A DNA stretch of 64,000 nt from Cerrena zonata (Eukaryota > Basidiomycota > Agaricomycetes > Polyporales > Cerrenaceae). The notes below the pieces were generated by a model. It was given only the letters and a program-made list of their open reading frames with translations, did not search any database and was not told where the DNA came from. The stretch covers positions 744,001 through 808,000 of the forward strand of contig JASBNA010000007.1 in assembly GCA_038087015.1 (NCBI GenBank), read 5' to 3'. Both the position numbers and the translations under genes were made by a program. Of the stretch, positions 11,022-25,449 are shown piece after piece. Within the stretch, counting starts at the first letter, position 1. Each line of letters starts with the position of its first letter.

Positions 11022-12520
11022 GCGTTAGGATCTAACATGCAATTGAGAACCATTATGTCAACGATTGAAGCAAGGACGTCACTCACTGCCTTGACCGATC
11101 GTAAGCACGAAGGAGGGTCTGGATGAAGTATTCTGAGCTGCCACTTCCGTAATCGCCCCTACAAGAAAAAGGTTCCTTGACAGTGTCACTGAAGTCGCTT
11201 CACGAGCCACTACATGTAAATAGGCCATTGAATTCAGTAACGGAACTAGAGCTCCAAAGAAGCGAATAGAGTTACCTGTGTTATTCGTTCATGCAGGGTA
11301 TGGGTGGAACGTCGGGGAAAGAGGATGAATATCGATAGGTTCGTCCAGACTTGGGCCCCACGGTTCGCAGAAATATAGGGTTGTGCATGGGTACCTGTTT
11401 CTGTTTGCATACTCATCAAAGTCGCTTTATCGAGGTTCTTCGCGTCAGCCTATCACACTCCGGCAACATGGAGGCTTTTCGGACATCACAAGGAGGATCA
11501 CCGGCATCGAAGACTGCATGTGTTACGAGTCTATTCAATAGAGGCACAACGTCTCTGGGTAGGTACCCAGGAAGTCATGTTGTCAATCTTTTGGTGGAAC
11601 TCCACCGACGGGACCGACCGACCGACCGTTATGTTACCAATCCGATGATAATGGAGTAGTGGTAGTTGGACGGTTCCATAGCTTGGGCACCATGAAGATG
11701 AGTCGGCATTCTGATTTCATTTTGAAAGGTCCTCGAACGCGTGGCACACGCATGGGCCATTCAAACACTCTTTCGGTGCGATTTCCCCAGTTATTGGGAG
11801 AAAAAACCACCGCTCGGCAACTCTCCATGACAATTCGATGATGAAGAGGTGTCTGGCCACGGCCCTTCTGATTAAGGGATACTTTTGTGGCGTTTGGCAG
11901 TCGTTTAGCTCTAAGAATGCGCCCTCTCGGGACCGGTCTCTCGGCTATCTGAAAAATAGGAAAGATAGCTATCGTACCCCACACAGCTGCTAAAGCCCGA
12001 GGAAGAACTTTGTGCCTCGTGTTGCAATGGATGGGGTGTAAAACTATTCGTCGAAGGAAGTTCTACAGACTACCTCCTATGAAGCCTGAGAGAAGATCTC
12101 GACTAAAAACGCCGAGAGTGACGCGACCTGGAGCAATGGGATCTCTTCAATGATCAGAGATTTCTCCGAACCCTGAGACCCTTTTGCTCGACTGGTCAGT
12201 AGGCTGCAAGACGCTGTGAAGGTTTAAGCAATAATGACGTCTAAATGTCAAAATTCTGCCCATTTGGGATGATCATTCCAAACCTAGACCCAATGTGAGA
12301 ATATGTTACAGGAGTTAGCCGCCACGGAATGTGGCCGGTAGCAAGCAGAACTTTCGGCTTCCAGGAATCAACATTTGCCAGTATCTTATTCCGTAAAAAA
12401 ACCACCGGGTGAGAACAAGGACCATGAAACCTTCCCGTGTTTGGGGTAGTTCACCCTGAACGAGAGGGAAGTCCAACAGTGGCGCACAATCGATGAAGAG
12501 AATGAGATAGAGCAAGAAAT
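11022..12520. other. Gene-free spacer, F-box start to AP-2 sigma stop
   Basis: About 1.5 kb. Open frames of up to 116 codons exist on both strands (for example 11351-11659 + and 11634-11984 -) but overlap one another, lack splice support and match nothing I know. A short GACC tandem run is near 11615-11630. I see no gene. Confidence 0.4.
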
Positions 12521-13219
12521 TTACTCAAGCTTCTCAAGCTCCTCTAATCGCGCCAACACAACATCTTTGCTGGTCTCCTCTATTTCCCCTGCTAGAAACA
12601 CTTCATCCAATATGGCGTATACCTAAGTTCACAAGGGTCAGCGGCTATAACCGAAGGACAAAGAGGAACGGACCTTATAGAAGTTGAACACAAGGTCCAA
12701 CTCGCATACGTTATCAAAAAAGGAATCTGGATAAGGATTAGGTTTACACCATAATAGTTGTAACGCATATTCCATACCGAGTACTTCGACGAAAAGGTGG
12801 ATCGCTTCCAAGTACGCCAGTTCGTTGTCATTAGCATCAACGCATACACAGAAGAACAACCCCGCATATCTCCTGTATACGATCTTGTGGTTACGGAACT
12901 ATGGTCCAGAATATTCAGTCCAAGAAATGGGGATGGTGCGTAAATGAAGAAGTACCTCGACAAAATTCGATTGATATTTCTGGTCACGAGGGGCAACTAG
13001 ACGGTGAACCTCTCCTCGCAATCGTACCTGTAGATCCTGAGTCTCCATGGCGTACGAGCGTTGAACGATAGTTACGCACCTTCTCATCGTCATCATATGG
13101 GACGTACCACTTTGAAAGACGAGTTTTGCCCTGACGATTCTATCCTTCGAGCTCGGTTAGCTCCTTCACTGGAAGCGTGTAGTTTTTTGTCCCACCTGAA
13201 CCAGGATGAATCTGATCAT
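12521..13219 (-). CDS. APS2: AP-2 adaptor complex, sigma subunit
   Basis: Small subunit of the AP-2 clathrin adaptor at the plasma membrane; binds acidic dileucine sorting signals during endocytosis. Six exons (13219-13196, 13139-13080, 13027-12956, 12898-12778, 12726-12674, 12622-12521) with 51-57-nt introns give 143 aa, the length of animal and fungal sigma-2. The protein begins [20 protein letters not shown], followed by the PYDDDEK loop, [17 protein letters not shown], the ND(N/E)LAYLEAIH helix, [13 protein letters not shown] and an E-rich C-terminus. The PYDDDEK loop and the [14 protein letters not shown] segment resemble sigma-2 rather than sigma-1 or sigma-3. The gene is head to head with HEM13, with 445 bases between the start codons. 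Confidence 0.96.
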
Positions 13220-13343
13220 GTTGCGTTCATACTGGTAGAGAAACAATGTGTTGCGCCCACAGCGATTCGACTATGAGGATGTCATCATGATTACATAAGG
13301 CCAGGGGTGAGTAATATTACATATTTACTTTATAACATTAACT

Positions 13344-13407
13344 TATCTAGTACTTAGTACTTACACTAAGCTACATCTGTAGGTGTTTAGTTATTAAGTA
13401 CTAGATA
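13344..13407. repeat. 13-bp perfect inverted repeat in an AT-rich spacer
   Basis: TATCTAGTACTTA at 13344-13356 and its exact complement at 13395-13407 flank a 38-bp centre that itself holds short complementary pieces (CTACA/TGTAG). It lies between the start codons of APS2 and HEM13. Could be a cruciform, a small foldback (MITE-like) insertion or a regulatory element; I see no target-site duplication. Confidence 0.6.
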
Positions 13408-13567
13408 TTATACTATATGGGTATACAAAGCTTGAAACGTCGCTTGGATAGCATCTCTGAGCATCTCCCTCCTCCTGGACTCGGACTCGATCGTCTACAG
13501 AAACTCCAGACGAAACGAGCTCGTCAATTTGCTGTTCATCCTAATAACTTCCATCTATATTCTCAGG

Positions 13568-13573
13568 TATAAA
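13568..13573 (+). promoter_or_regulatory. TATA-like box of HEM13
   Basis: TATAAA 92 bases upstream of the HEM13 start codon and inside a pyrimidine-rich leader. Sequence match only. Confidence 0.4.
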
Positions 13574-13664
13574 TATTGAAGATGTTCGTCTGCTCCCATC
13601 CACTTTCTCCTTTCTCAAGCCTTCTGCTTAGGCCATTCAGCTTTGGTACAGGATCTCTAGCAGA

Positions 13665-14717
13665 ATGAGCTCAAAACCGATGCGACAGCGAGTTGAAGAG
13701 TATATTCTCGAGTTGCAAGACAACATCGTCTCATCGTTCGAGAAACTCGATCCAAATGCGCCTGCATTCAAACGAGATTCTTGGGTCCGGGCTCAGGGCG
13801 GGACAGGCAAGTCCTGCGTCTTCGCAGTGCCTTTTTCGAATGATGCTCCTGGGGCTACCACTGCTCAGGAAACCATTCTCGAGAAGGCCGGAGTCAATAT
13901 CTCGGTTGTCCATGGCAACCTTCCAAACGCTGCCATTAAGCAGATGAAGGCCGATCACTCTTCCCTCCCCTACGATCCAGAATCTAATATTAGTTTGCCT
14001 TTCTTTGCCGCGGGCATTAGCCTCGTCATTCATCCTCGCAACCCGCACGCGCCGACTGTGCATGCCAACTACCGCTATTTCGAGGTCTCAAAGCCTGCTG
14101 AGGAAGGCAAGGCTGGTGAAGTGGTCGCGTGGTGGTTTGGAGGTGGTTGTGATCTGACACCATCTTATCTTTACGAGGAGGATGGCACCCACTTTCACAA
14201 GACTTTGAAGGATGTCTGCGATCTTCACGGACCGTCGTTATATCCAGGGTTCAAGAAATGGTGCGACGAGTATTTCTTCATACCTCATCGCGGCGAATCT
14301 CGAGGCATAGGTGGAATCTTTTTCGATGATCTCACCAACGAACCCCACAAACGCATCCCCAACAACGATGAACCGCGCCCGAGAACACCGGACGAGATAT
14401 TCGCCTTCATCAAAGCTGCGGGAAACGCCTTCGTTCCCTCTTATCTTCCCATCCTCGAGCGTAGGGCTCATATACCATTTACGGAACAAGAGCGTCGATG
14501 GCAACTTCTTCGAAGAGGAAGATATGTAGAGTTCAATTTGGTTTACGACAGAGGGACAAAGTTCGGGTTGCAGACTCCGGGGGCGAGGATCGAAAGTATT
14601 CTGATGAGTCTACCAGAAACCGCTCGGTGGGAGTACATGAGCGATTTAGGCTCAGACGAGAACACCGAAGAGGGGAAGCTCTTGAAAGTGTTGAGAACTC
14701 CTAAGGAATGGGTCTAG
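13665..14717 (+). CDS. HEM13: Oxygen-dependent coproporphyrinogen III oxidase
   Basis: Converts coproporphyrinogen III to protoporphyrinogen IX using O2, in heme synthesis. A single intronless exon of 350 aa, unusual in this intron-dense window. Family motifs: WVRAQGGTGKSCVF near the N-terminus, HPRNPHAPTVHANYRYFEV (about 125-145), WWFGGGCDLTPSYLYEED (about 160-177), RGESRGIGGIFFDDL (about 205-220) and the C-terminal GRYVEFNLVYDRGTKFGL followed by ARIESILMSLP. There is no evident mitochondrial presequence, in line with the cytosolic yeast enzyme. The start ATG opens the family-typical helix (RQRVEEYILELQ). Length and all motifs are complete. Confidence 0.97.
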   Translation: MSSKPMRQRVEEYILELQDNIVSSFEKLDPNAPAFKRDSWVRAQGGTGKSCVFAVPFSNDAPGATTAQETILEKAGVNISVVHGNLPNAAIKQMKADHSSLPYDPESNISLPFFAAGISLVIHPRNPHAPTVHANYRYFEVSKPAEEGKAGEVVAWWFGGGCDLTPSYLYEEDGTHFHKTLKDVCDLHGPSLYPGFKKWCDEYFFIPHRGESRGIGGIFFDDLTNEPHKRIPNNDEPRPRTPDEIFAFIKAAGNAFVPSYLPILERRAHIPFTEQERRWQLLRRGRYVEFNLVYDRGTKFGLQTPGARIESILMSLPETARWEYMSDLGSDENTEEGKLLKVLRTPKEWV

Positions 14718-17700
14718 GGGCGGAATGGTATGGCTAGCAAATTCTAAATGTACTTATGTTATCGACAGTCAGGAAACTTAAATCACCCTTCAGAATGCTC
14801 AATAGTAAAAGGGCGCCTTAATGTTCTGCTACTGTGCAACAGTACCTTCAGAATCAAACCATCAACCTAGTACGTCCAATCTACTCAGCTGAGCTCTGCT
14901 TTCAGCAATAGGTATCTGGTTGCACTACATTTTGCACGCAGCAACCTGATTAAAAATCATCACAATCGTTAGTATGATCCTTCGCATCATAAAAGCGCAC
15001 CCTCACTAACAGGTGGCGTCGTGATTGCATTTGCTAGATGGAAACGGCTCAGCCCTTATCAAGAAGCATTTCTTCGCCGAAGACAACTCCGGTCCTCTCA
15101 AGGTTCAAGGTTGTCCCTGGGCTGTCCGTACATACCATCGCTTCGGCACAGCACAATGTCGGCTGAAGCGACACAGCACTGGAGTTGAAAGTTGAAGGTT
15201 AAACACGTATGACACTATGACACAACTGTCTAATCTTGTCAATACCGTTCTGTAGCGGGACTCCTGCGACATGGTTCAAGGTGCATACAAGAGATCCGAT
15301 ACCTTTACCGAGAAAAAATGCTCTACAGTACGACAGCAGCCTGATCGGTATGCCACACCAATCTTATTTTAAGCGAGGTGTCACTATTGTATTCAATGAT
15401 ACTCTGCCCTAGCTGCTTTAGAATGATCCTATTCTTCCATTGCCATGCTCCGCGTTCTGACCCGGTGCATCATAAAATAGCACGGACATCAAGACATCAT
15501 TCTGATGTTTTCTAGCCCAGGCCTAGGCAAATTTACCCTGTTACCTGTCGTATGTCTTTCTGCTTCATGAATTATTGTTGTGATATCTCAAAATATTCAA
15601 TTTTAGCATAGCTGCAGTGTTAGCGAAGCACGCATTCCTGCTCTTAAATACTTGCACACGATTTTGTTACTCAAATATTCTAAGCAAGAGTGATAGTGGG
15701 TATCTTCCGGTATGCCCAAAAACTTTCAATCGCCGGGGGATCTTAACACCAAATGTCCGCTATGTACAGTTGTGGACGTCTCAGGACAGATAAACTAATT
15801 CCGAAGCAACAGTCGGAGTGGGTAGTGCTAATGAGCAGTGACTAATGTCCAAGGTTCCACGTTGCATTTGTTCTCCTGTCAGTCTAGTATGGCACTGCAG
15901 CGTATCTGATGATACTTGTACTTGTCTCCCATACACTCTCTTCATAAAACTGATCAGATTGTTCCTCAACAGAACAGTGCAATCCAGAACTCGAAAGTTG
16001 TCGATCACTCCGTGTCAAGGCGGACTTTGAAGTCACCTTTCTGTTGAATTGCGGAAGGTACCAAATGTGATCGATGATCATGATGCTATAGGGACGTCAG
16101 TTTGGTTGAAGTTTCTCAATGGTACGATCATGTATCAGGGCAAGAAGCTTCATATAGACCTGGTTCAGCAAGAAGTTCCCTGGGCCGTTGTAGCACTATC
16201 CGACTAACCTTCGGCTCATAAGACGGAAACTCAACATCATGACGTCCGTCTGATTTGTTGCAAACAAGTCAGAGCTCACTGCAATCTTACCATCTGATTC
16301 TGGCGTACTGAAGATATGTGCTTTATCTCACCAAAGGTTAACTCTGACTAAAATCAGACCGCGAGTCCTCATCATATGAGAAACAACAAAAGGTCACCAT
16401 GTGCCGTCATCAGGTCGCTACGGGTCTGGTCGGACACAGCAAGGAACGTTAAGGTTGTAGATCAATGTCGTCATCTCAAATTGGACCCTTGCTCATGCTT
16501 GTTACAGGAGATGCAGTACTGGTCGATGTGAATGCGGCTGTGACATCATGATAGCGGTACCGTCACTACTTGGCAAAATAACCGGTAAAGCCACTGGCAT
16601 ATCTGACTGGAGACGCATGCTGTGAAGTCATGACACAACCTTATTATGTGTGCAGGGTGGCCAAAGTGGTCCATCATCATTGGAGGGAAACGAGTCAATC
16701 GTTCAGGATCGGAATGGCGAGCGACCCTTGAAACAGTACTACCATGCATATGTGTTTGGGATTCCATTCATGCAAACGGTATTCCGGACCACCCGCATCC
16801 GAAGATAGGATGGAACTACCCGTACTATTACGGTATATATAATGGGACCTGCGGAGATACATGACATAGTTGGACCGATACTAGACGTTACATCACGATA
16901 TGGGTTAGTGTAGTTCTCGGTCAAATCGCACTATACACCCTTATACACCTACGTGAATAAAATGCCGCAAGAATCGGAGAAAATATAGGATATTCGGGCG
17001 AGCATCCGTTTGATCACGGATTTCGCTTGTGGCTACCAGTCCCGATTGACCTAATTCAGCAATCTGAAAGCTGCGGTCCTCCATTCCGAAAACACTCACA
17101 CAAAAAGAAATATCCGCGGAATCTGCTGGTAGCGATTTAGAACATCCCGAGGATGTAGAGGGTGATCATCAGGAATGCCAGGAAGAAGTAACGGTGTGAA
17201 CTGGAATTGGAATCCGGGATCCATCTACTAGCTACTAGAAGCTAGCAACTTGCATGTTGCGAGACTTGCTTTCACTACTTCATGCATGAAGGTACATAAG
17301 TTATGGTATCTGGCTATATCATGGCTTGACGTATCAGGGAGTGGTTGGAATGGTCGAGATCCTCGAGGCGAAGGACAAATACAGCTCTTGCCAAACACCG
17401 CACAAACAACGGCATTGCAAATGCTTGCTCTTACCGTCATCCTTCTTTCTTCTTTATGCCGGTCTATTTCAACGGACACTATTCGATCCAATGATACATC
17501 ATACGGGCTTCTACTCGACTGTTGTATGTCCCATGAGATGCTTTTAGCATCCTAGATCCTTATTGTGATGCTGAAGTGCGCAGTTGGCTCAACGAACTGT
17601 CTTTCTGTTCGCCGACTGCAAACCTGTCCGTTGTTTAACATTTGACTGTGATTGCATATGCTAATTTGTGGGAAAGATACGTCTGTTCCTGGCGGTGTGG

Positions 17701-18322
17701 TTGAATCACTCACCGCCCAAACGGCCAACCCTTTTCGTCTCCGCCAGCGTTGTTGCACTTACGCTCAATTTCATCGGCTCCAAAGACACGTGTAGACTGA
17801 ACATAAATGCCCGTTGTTAAATCCCAGTCACACAAACTAGCCGAGTATTGACTTGGGCATCGGCGATCCGTTGACTGACGAGCTGGTCATAACATCGGGC
17901 AGCCGGCACTGAGGTGGGGATCACTGTCTTTTGTTCACCTGCCATGTCACTCCGATGCTGACGGGGGTTAACAGATCGTTGACGCCCTCTCCAATGCTAC
18001 CATTAGTTGCAACCGAACCTAAGTGGAACCATTTATTCCCAGACACAGCTGTCAGTCCACAGCCGCTGTTGATACTTCTTTCGCCTTTCATATTCCGGTT
18101 AATTGCACGGCGTGGACATGACCACCCTAGTCATTTACATATGTCGGATCAGCCTGACGAGGTAGACGTTTCTGGACATCCTGTTGACGTCTACCCGCAG
18201 AAGTATATGAACTCAAGATACCGCTCACAATTTCCACTTACCTTTTCGCCTCCCCGCATTCAAGCAGGCCCACCCTCGTTGCCCTCTCCTTGCGCTCAAC
18301 GCGCGACAGATCTATTCCATAC
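14718..18322. other. Gene-free region between HEM13 and the MCT-like carrier
   Basis: About 3.6 kb with no coding sequence I can support. All open frames are short (under 110 codons except one at 17931-18464 that overlaps the carrier gene in another frame) and stops are frequent in all six frames. No tRNA, terminal repeat or transposon domain recognised. The last part is a C/T-rich leader of the downstream carrier. Confidence 0.5.
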
Positions 18323-19962
18323 ATGTCTACACTTGACCTCGAGAAATGTGATACTCTCCAACAGGACCCACTTTCGAAACTTGAGCCCGTCATTACAAAT
18401 ACATATATCGCTGAAGACGATACTTCACTCTCTCGCTCACGCTCATCGACCGTGTCTCCGTTAAATGATGACTATCCGGATGGTGGCTTCAAAGCTTGGG
18501 CTACTGTTGCTGGAGCTTTCCTAGCGCTACTTTGCACATTTGGCCAATTGACCTCGTTTGGTACCTTTCAATCTTGGTATGCTGAACATCAACTTCAACA
18601 CATGACCCCTTCAACAATTTCGTGGATTGGTTCTCTTCAACTTTGGGTGTTTTTCTTCTCAGTGAGTAGGATAGACGTTCCTAGTCCATGATACTCATCC
18701 CTCTTCAGGGCGGCTTCGTCGGTCGCTTGTTCGATGCATACGGACCCCACGTCCTCATGATTCCGGGTACACTGATACTCGTGGTCAGCACTATGATCAC
18801 AAGCATCTGTACACAGTACTACCAGTACATCTTGTGTCAAGGGGTCTTTTTCGGTTTGGGGGTTGGTTTGCTGTAAGTCATCATTGAAATGCAGCAAAGC
18901 CGGCGGCTGATGGAATCTCCGTATTAGATTTTACCCATCACTTGCAGCGATCTCCACGCACTTCTCGAAATATCGCGCAACTGCATTAGGTATTGCTGTA
19001 GCGGGTTCAGGTGTTGGTAGGCGTTCTTTCCAGGCAATTAGGCAATGCAATTCCTAATCTACTTCAACATTTCTCACAATAGGTGGTGTCATATATCCGA
19101 TTCTATTCCGCAGGCTTTTCACTACATGTGGTTTTGCTTGGGGAGTGCGCATCGCAGGGTTTATGGGCCTTGCGATGAGTGTTCTTGCATGTTGCTTGGT
19201 CTCGAATAGGCTCCCCAATTCCAAAACTGATGAGGCGAAATCATCGCATCGTTGGTTGGATACGAAACATTTCAAAGACGTGCAATTTATGCTCCTCGTA
19301 CTCGGGAGCGTATTCGTTTCACTCGGTCAGTGCGGGTATCAGATGAAATAATTCGATTTGAAACTGAACATACATTTTGTGATAGGATTATTTGTGCCTA
19401 ACTTTTACATTGTGTCATATTCCGCCTCTCATTCAATGTCTCCCTCACTTTCTTTCGCCGTTCTCGCGGTCTTAAACGGAGGCGGCATCTTGGGACGGCT
19501 TGTCCCTCCGGTCTTATCAGACACCGCCGGCCGTTTTAACCTGCTTATTCCCTCTGTTTTCCTTGCCGGACTCTGCACAATGGTCTTCTGGATATTCGCA
19601 AAGACCACCACTGAGATCATGCTTTACGCTATTCTATATGGATTCTTCTCGGGCGCGTTCAATGCGCTCATCATTCCTTGTATCGCTCAGATTTCGGAAA
19701 TCCGAGAAATCGGTGTGAGAATAGGGATCCTATACAGTATCATTTCGTTTTCGTGAGTATGATAATCCTTTTGGCAATTTGTGGTACTCATACAATCCTT
19801 AGATCACTGGGGGGAGGCCCTACGGCAGGTGCTTTGCTCAGACTAGAACATGGATCATATGAAGGTATGATTGCCTTCAGCGGCGCCACTGTCATTATCG
19901 GGTCCTTCTTTATGCTCTGGTCTCGGATCCGAATAAATCCCCGCCTTCTAGAAGTCGTTTGA
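18323..19962 (+). CDS. MFS carrier of the fungal monocarboxylate-permease (MCT/MCH) family
   Basis: Plasma-membrane major-facilitator transporter; relatives include yeast Mch2/4/5 (Mch5 carries riboflavin), so substrate is open. Exons 18323-18661, 18709-18872, 18928-19016, 19083-19325, 19386-19752 and 19803-19962 give 453 aa. A polar N-terminus of about 60 residues precedes the family signature YPDGGFKAWATVAGAF, then twelve hydrophobic segments can be counted, with a loop GFVGRLFDAYGP after TM2 (the MFS G-x-L-x-D/R region) and LGRLVPPVLSDTAGRFN between TM8 and TM9. The start at 18323 gives a compact N-tail; an in-frame Met at 18290 is an alternative. Ends IRINPRLLEVV, a short C-tail. Confidence 0.9.
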
Positions 19963-20492
19963 CCTCTCCATCTTACTCCCATATATTCGATCCACGACCT
20001 TTAATGCCGATTTCATGCCATTTTTTTCTTTTTGCATATTGCAGAGCGAAATCATTACACTAACAGAACCTGTAGCACTAACTTTAACTATAAATTATAC
20101 CCTCTACTTACTACTTTCCTCGAACATGTACTAGTGTAAAGACATCGCTCGTTGTTTCTTGTAACTCCGTACTAAATTGAATGATCATAGCATACCTTGT
20201 CAATGGAACATGGTGTTAACCTGAAGCTAATACTCTAGTCGTAAAGTCACCTTTCTCCCATGAGCTCGCACTCACGGCGTACTGTATATATGTAACTATG
20301 GTGACCAGTGAGAGGTGGCTGTATGCACTGCAGCGTGAACACATGCAGAAAGTTGAAACCAACTCAATCTGGGAACTCAAAATCTCGGTGTCCAATGTTG
20401 AGTTTCCCGACATGACGTCATCGCAGTCACTGTCAGAAATAGTGGTACGTTGCCATGGAGACAATAGGCATTACCATTGGCATTAACTTTCG
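19963..20492. other. Spacer between the MCT-like carrier and tRNA-His
   Basis: About 530 bases. Holds a perfect CRE-type palindrome TGACGTCA at 20413-20420, 72 bases before the tRNA. No gene. Confidence 0.4.
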
Positions 20493-20576
20493 GTCCTTGT
20501 CGATTAGTGGTTAGATCATCACGTTGTGGTATACTACAAATCCGTGAAGACGGAGGCTCGAATCCTCCCTGGGACA
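20493..20576 (+). tRNA. tRNA-His (anticodon GTG), intron-containing
   Basis: Cloverleaf with acceptor GTCCTTG/CTGGGAC (one U-U mismatch and one G-U), D arm around TAGTGGTTAG, anticodon stem TCACG/CGTGA, anticodon GTG at 20526-20528, a 12-nt intron at 20530-20541 directly after position 37, T arm GGAGG-CTCGAAT-CCTCC and a T-rich terminator just downstream. The B box GGCTCGAATCC is intact. The imperfect acceptor stem lowers certainty that it is a fully functional copy. Confidence 0.8.
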
Positions 20577-20723
20577 TATTTTTCTCCCTGTACTCTACCG
20601 ATAAAAGTTCATGAATATATTGGTGTCGATGACCGTTATTTTGACTCAGGTATGGTTCGTATATATAAAATATGTGTGGTATCGGACTTGTTTACATAAC
20701 ATTATTTAAATTTGATATTGCTA

Positions 20724-23806
<3,083 letters not shown>

Positions 23807-24185
23807 GGATTCTGTTCTGTTGGAGAGCAATGTATACAATTCCGGGAGGATAAGCGTATGTTACCGGTTGAATGATCGTATTGAGAAAAAAATGACCATC
23901 TCTCACTCACAATTCTGAATGTAGCGATGTAAATGAGAAGTGCGCCCGGTTAAACGAACGGGTCTTCCCTGCTGTCAGCGAGGAAAGTTGTGTTAGAATG
24001 TTTTGAAGGTGTACCTTCCAAGTTGCCGAAGAGATCTAGTGTAAAACGTTTGAATCTTACTCCAACACGAGAGACGCATATTTAGCGCTCGTCTCTCCTA
24101 CCAATAAGAGACACGCTGAAGACCGACGAGAAGATATTTGTAATTGTAGCCTGATTTATTGGATTACATCGATATTGTAGTACAT
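23807..24185. other. Spacer between NAD(P)HX epimerase stop and AFG2 start
   Basis: About 380 bases holding the AFG2 promoter (both genes run on the minus strand). Nothing further recognised. Confidence 0.4.
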
Positions 24186-25268
24186 TTACAGTTTTTGGGA
24201 ATCCGTAGTAGGTAGTAACTCAACAATCTGATCGAAATTGGGATAATGGGGCAGGTGGAGGCTGAATTTTTCCTCCATAGCTCTGCAGTACAGAATCAGC
24301 ACGAGAAAGATTGACGATAATAAACTAAGCATACTTCGTGACAAATCTCCCACCCAAGAAATGACGGCCTTTGAACTCTCTTGCACCTTCTTTGGGAGCT
24401 GTCAAGCTGATCAGAACGTCAGGGTTCAGTCCAACACCGGCTGCGTTGCCTTTTTCGACGTCCCATCCCGATGGAATATCCACGGAGACGATAGGCAGTT
24501 TGGACTCTGATATTAGTGCAAGCGCAGAATCGAAGGGTGATCTGACGGGAGGTTTAAACGAGAAGCCAAAGATTGCGTCGAGTATGACGTCGGATTCATT
24601 CAACGCGTTTTGGAGAGGACCAGTCTCAGACGAAGGTGGGATAACGGGGATCTTCATATTGACACATTGTGCTTGAAGACGCTAAGAATGCGTTGTAGAC
24701 TGAGATAGGCAGCCAGACACTACGCTTTAGTATGACATACCTTGTATATTTCCTTGCTCCCTGGCTACTCGTAATAAGCATTAGTAATAAACGAAAGAAC
24801 TCACTTACGTAGGTATCTCACCTTAGGTATCCATATAGTTGGTAGATAGCCAAACATTCCTTTCAAGTCATGTGGGTGTTGATTTATGCCATCTATAGCA
24901 TGCAAAACATCATTGACTTACCGAGATGTCTCGCTGCGACTAGTCCATCACCTCCTTGGTTACCAGGTCCGCAACAGACAAGGACCCGAGGGTGAGTTTC
25001 CTTCTTGTATACAGTAGCTAGAGTCTGAGCGCAAGCCAAACCAGCAAGTTCCATAAGCTAGATAAGCTGAACATTGAGTCTCTCTTCAAGAATGATAAGA
25101 TGAAAGGCTTGGAGTACCTGGTCCAAGCTGAAGGCACCTGTTACGTTCATCAATTCCTCATCGATCTATGTAGAGAGAAAAGGTCTCATATGAGACCATA
25201 TATTAACACCTATTGGTATTATGTACCTGCTGTGCAAGTTTTGCTGTCAAGTAGCGGACCGACATCAT
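24186..25268 (-). CDS. NNR1: NAD(P)H-hydrate epimerase (YjeF N-domain)
   Basis: Repair enzyme that interconverts R and S forms of hydrated NAD(P)H so that the dehydratase can act. Seven exons (25268-25227, 25165-25118, 25057-24922, 24859-24822, 24764-24741, 24681-24335, 24282-24186) give 243 aa, the length of the free-standing epimerase. Motifs: [18 protein letters not shown] at the N-terminus, [18 protein letters not shown] (nucleotide-binding loop), [12 protein letters not shown] with the catalytic aspartate, [14 protein letters not shown] and a terminal [14 protein letters not shown] second Met at codon 2 (25265) is possible. The adjacent gene GPI16 starts 181 bp away on the other strand. 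The C-terminal dehydratase half found fused in bacteria is absent, as usual in fungi. Confidence 0.95.
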
Positions 25269-25449
25269 GAGTGTTCGAAGTCAAGGTCGAGATCACTAAA
25301 CTTGAAAAGGAACCTATAATCAAGGTGACGTCATTCAAGTTCGTTGCCGCCCTGACTTCAGTTATTCCCACGGCGAGGCCAGCACTATCACTACACAGTC
25401 TACACTTCGACGACGACCTCCTTTCTATTGACTATATCCTAATGTTCTA
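25269..25449. promoter_or_regulatory. Shared divergent promoter of NNR1 and GPI16, with a CRE palindrome
   Basis: Only 181 bp separate the two start codons. The spacer holds TGACGTCA at 25326-25333, a perfect ATF/CREB-type bZIP site, 124 bases from the GPI16 start and 57 from the NNR1 start. The site is seen; its use is inferred. Confidence 0.5.

Noticed and set aside
11351..11984. Overlapping open frames on both strands in the 11-12 kb spacer
   Set aside because: No recognised motif, no plausible splice partners, low coding character.
13061..13276. 71-codon plus-strand frame near 13.1 kb
   Set aside because: Antisense to APS2 exons 1-2.
17931..18464. 177-codon frame overlapping the MCT-like carrier start
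   Set aside because: It runs in another frame through the N-terminal coding region of the carrier; the carrier frame has the family signature and correct introns.
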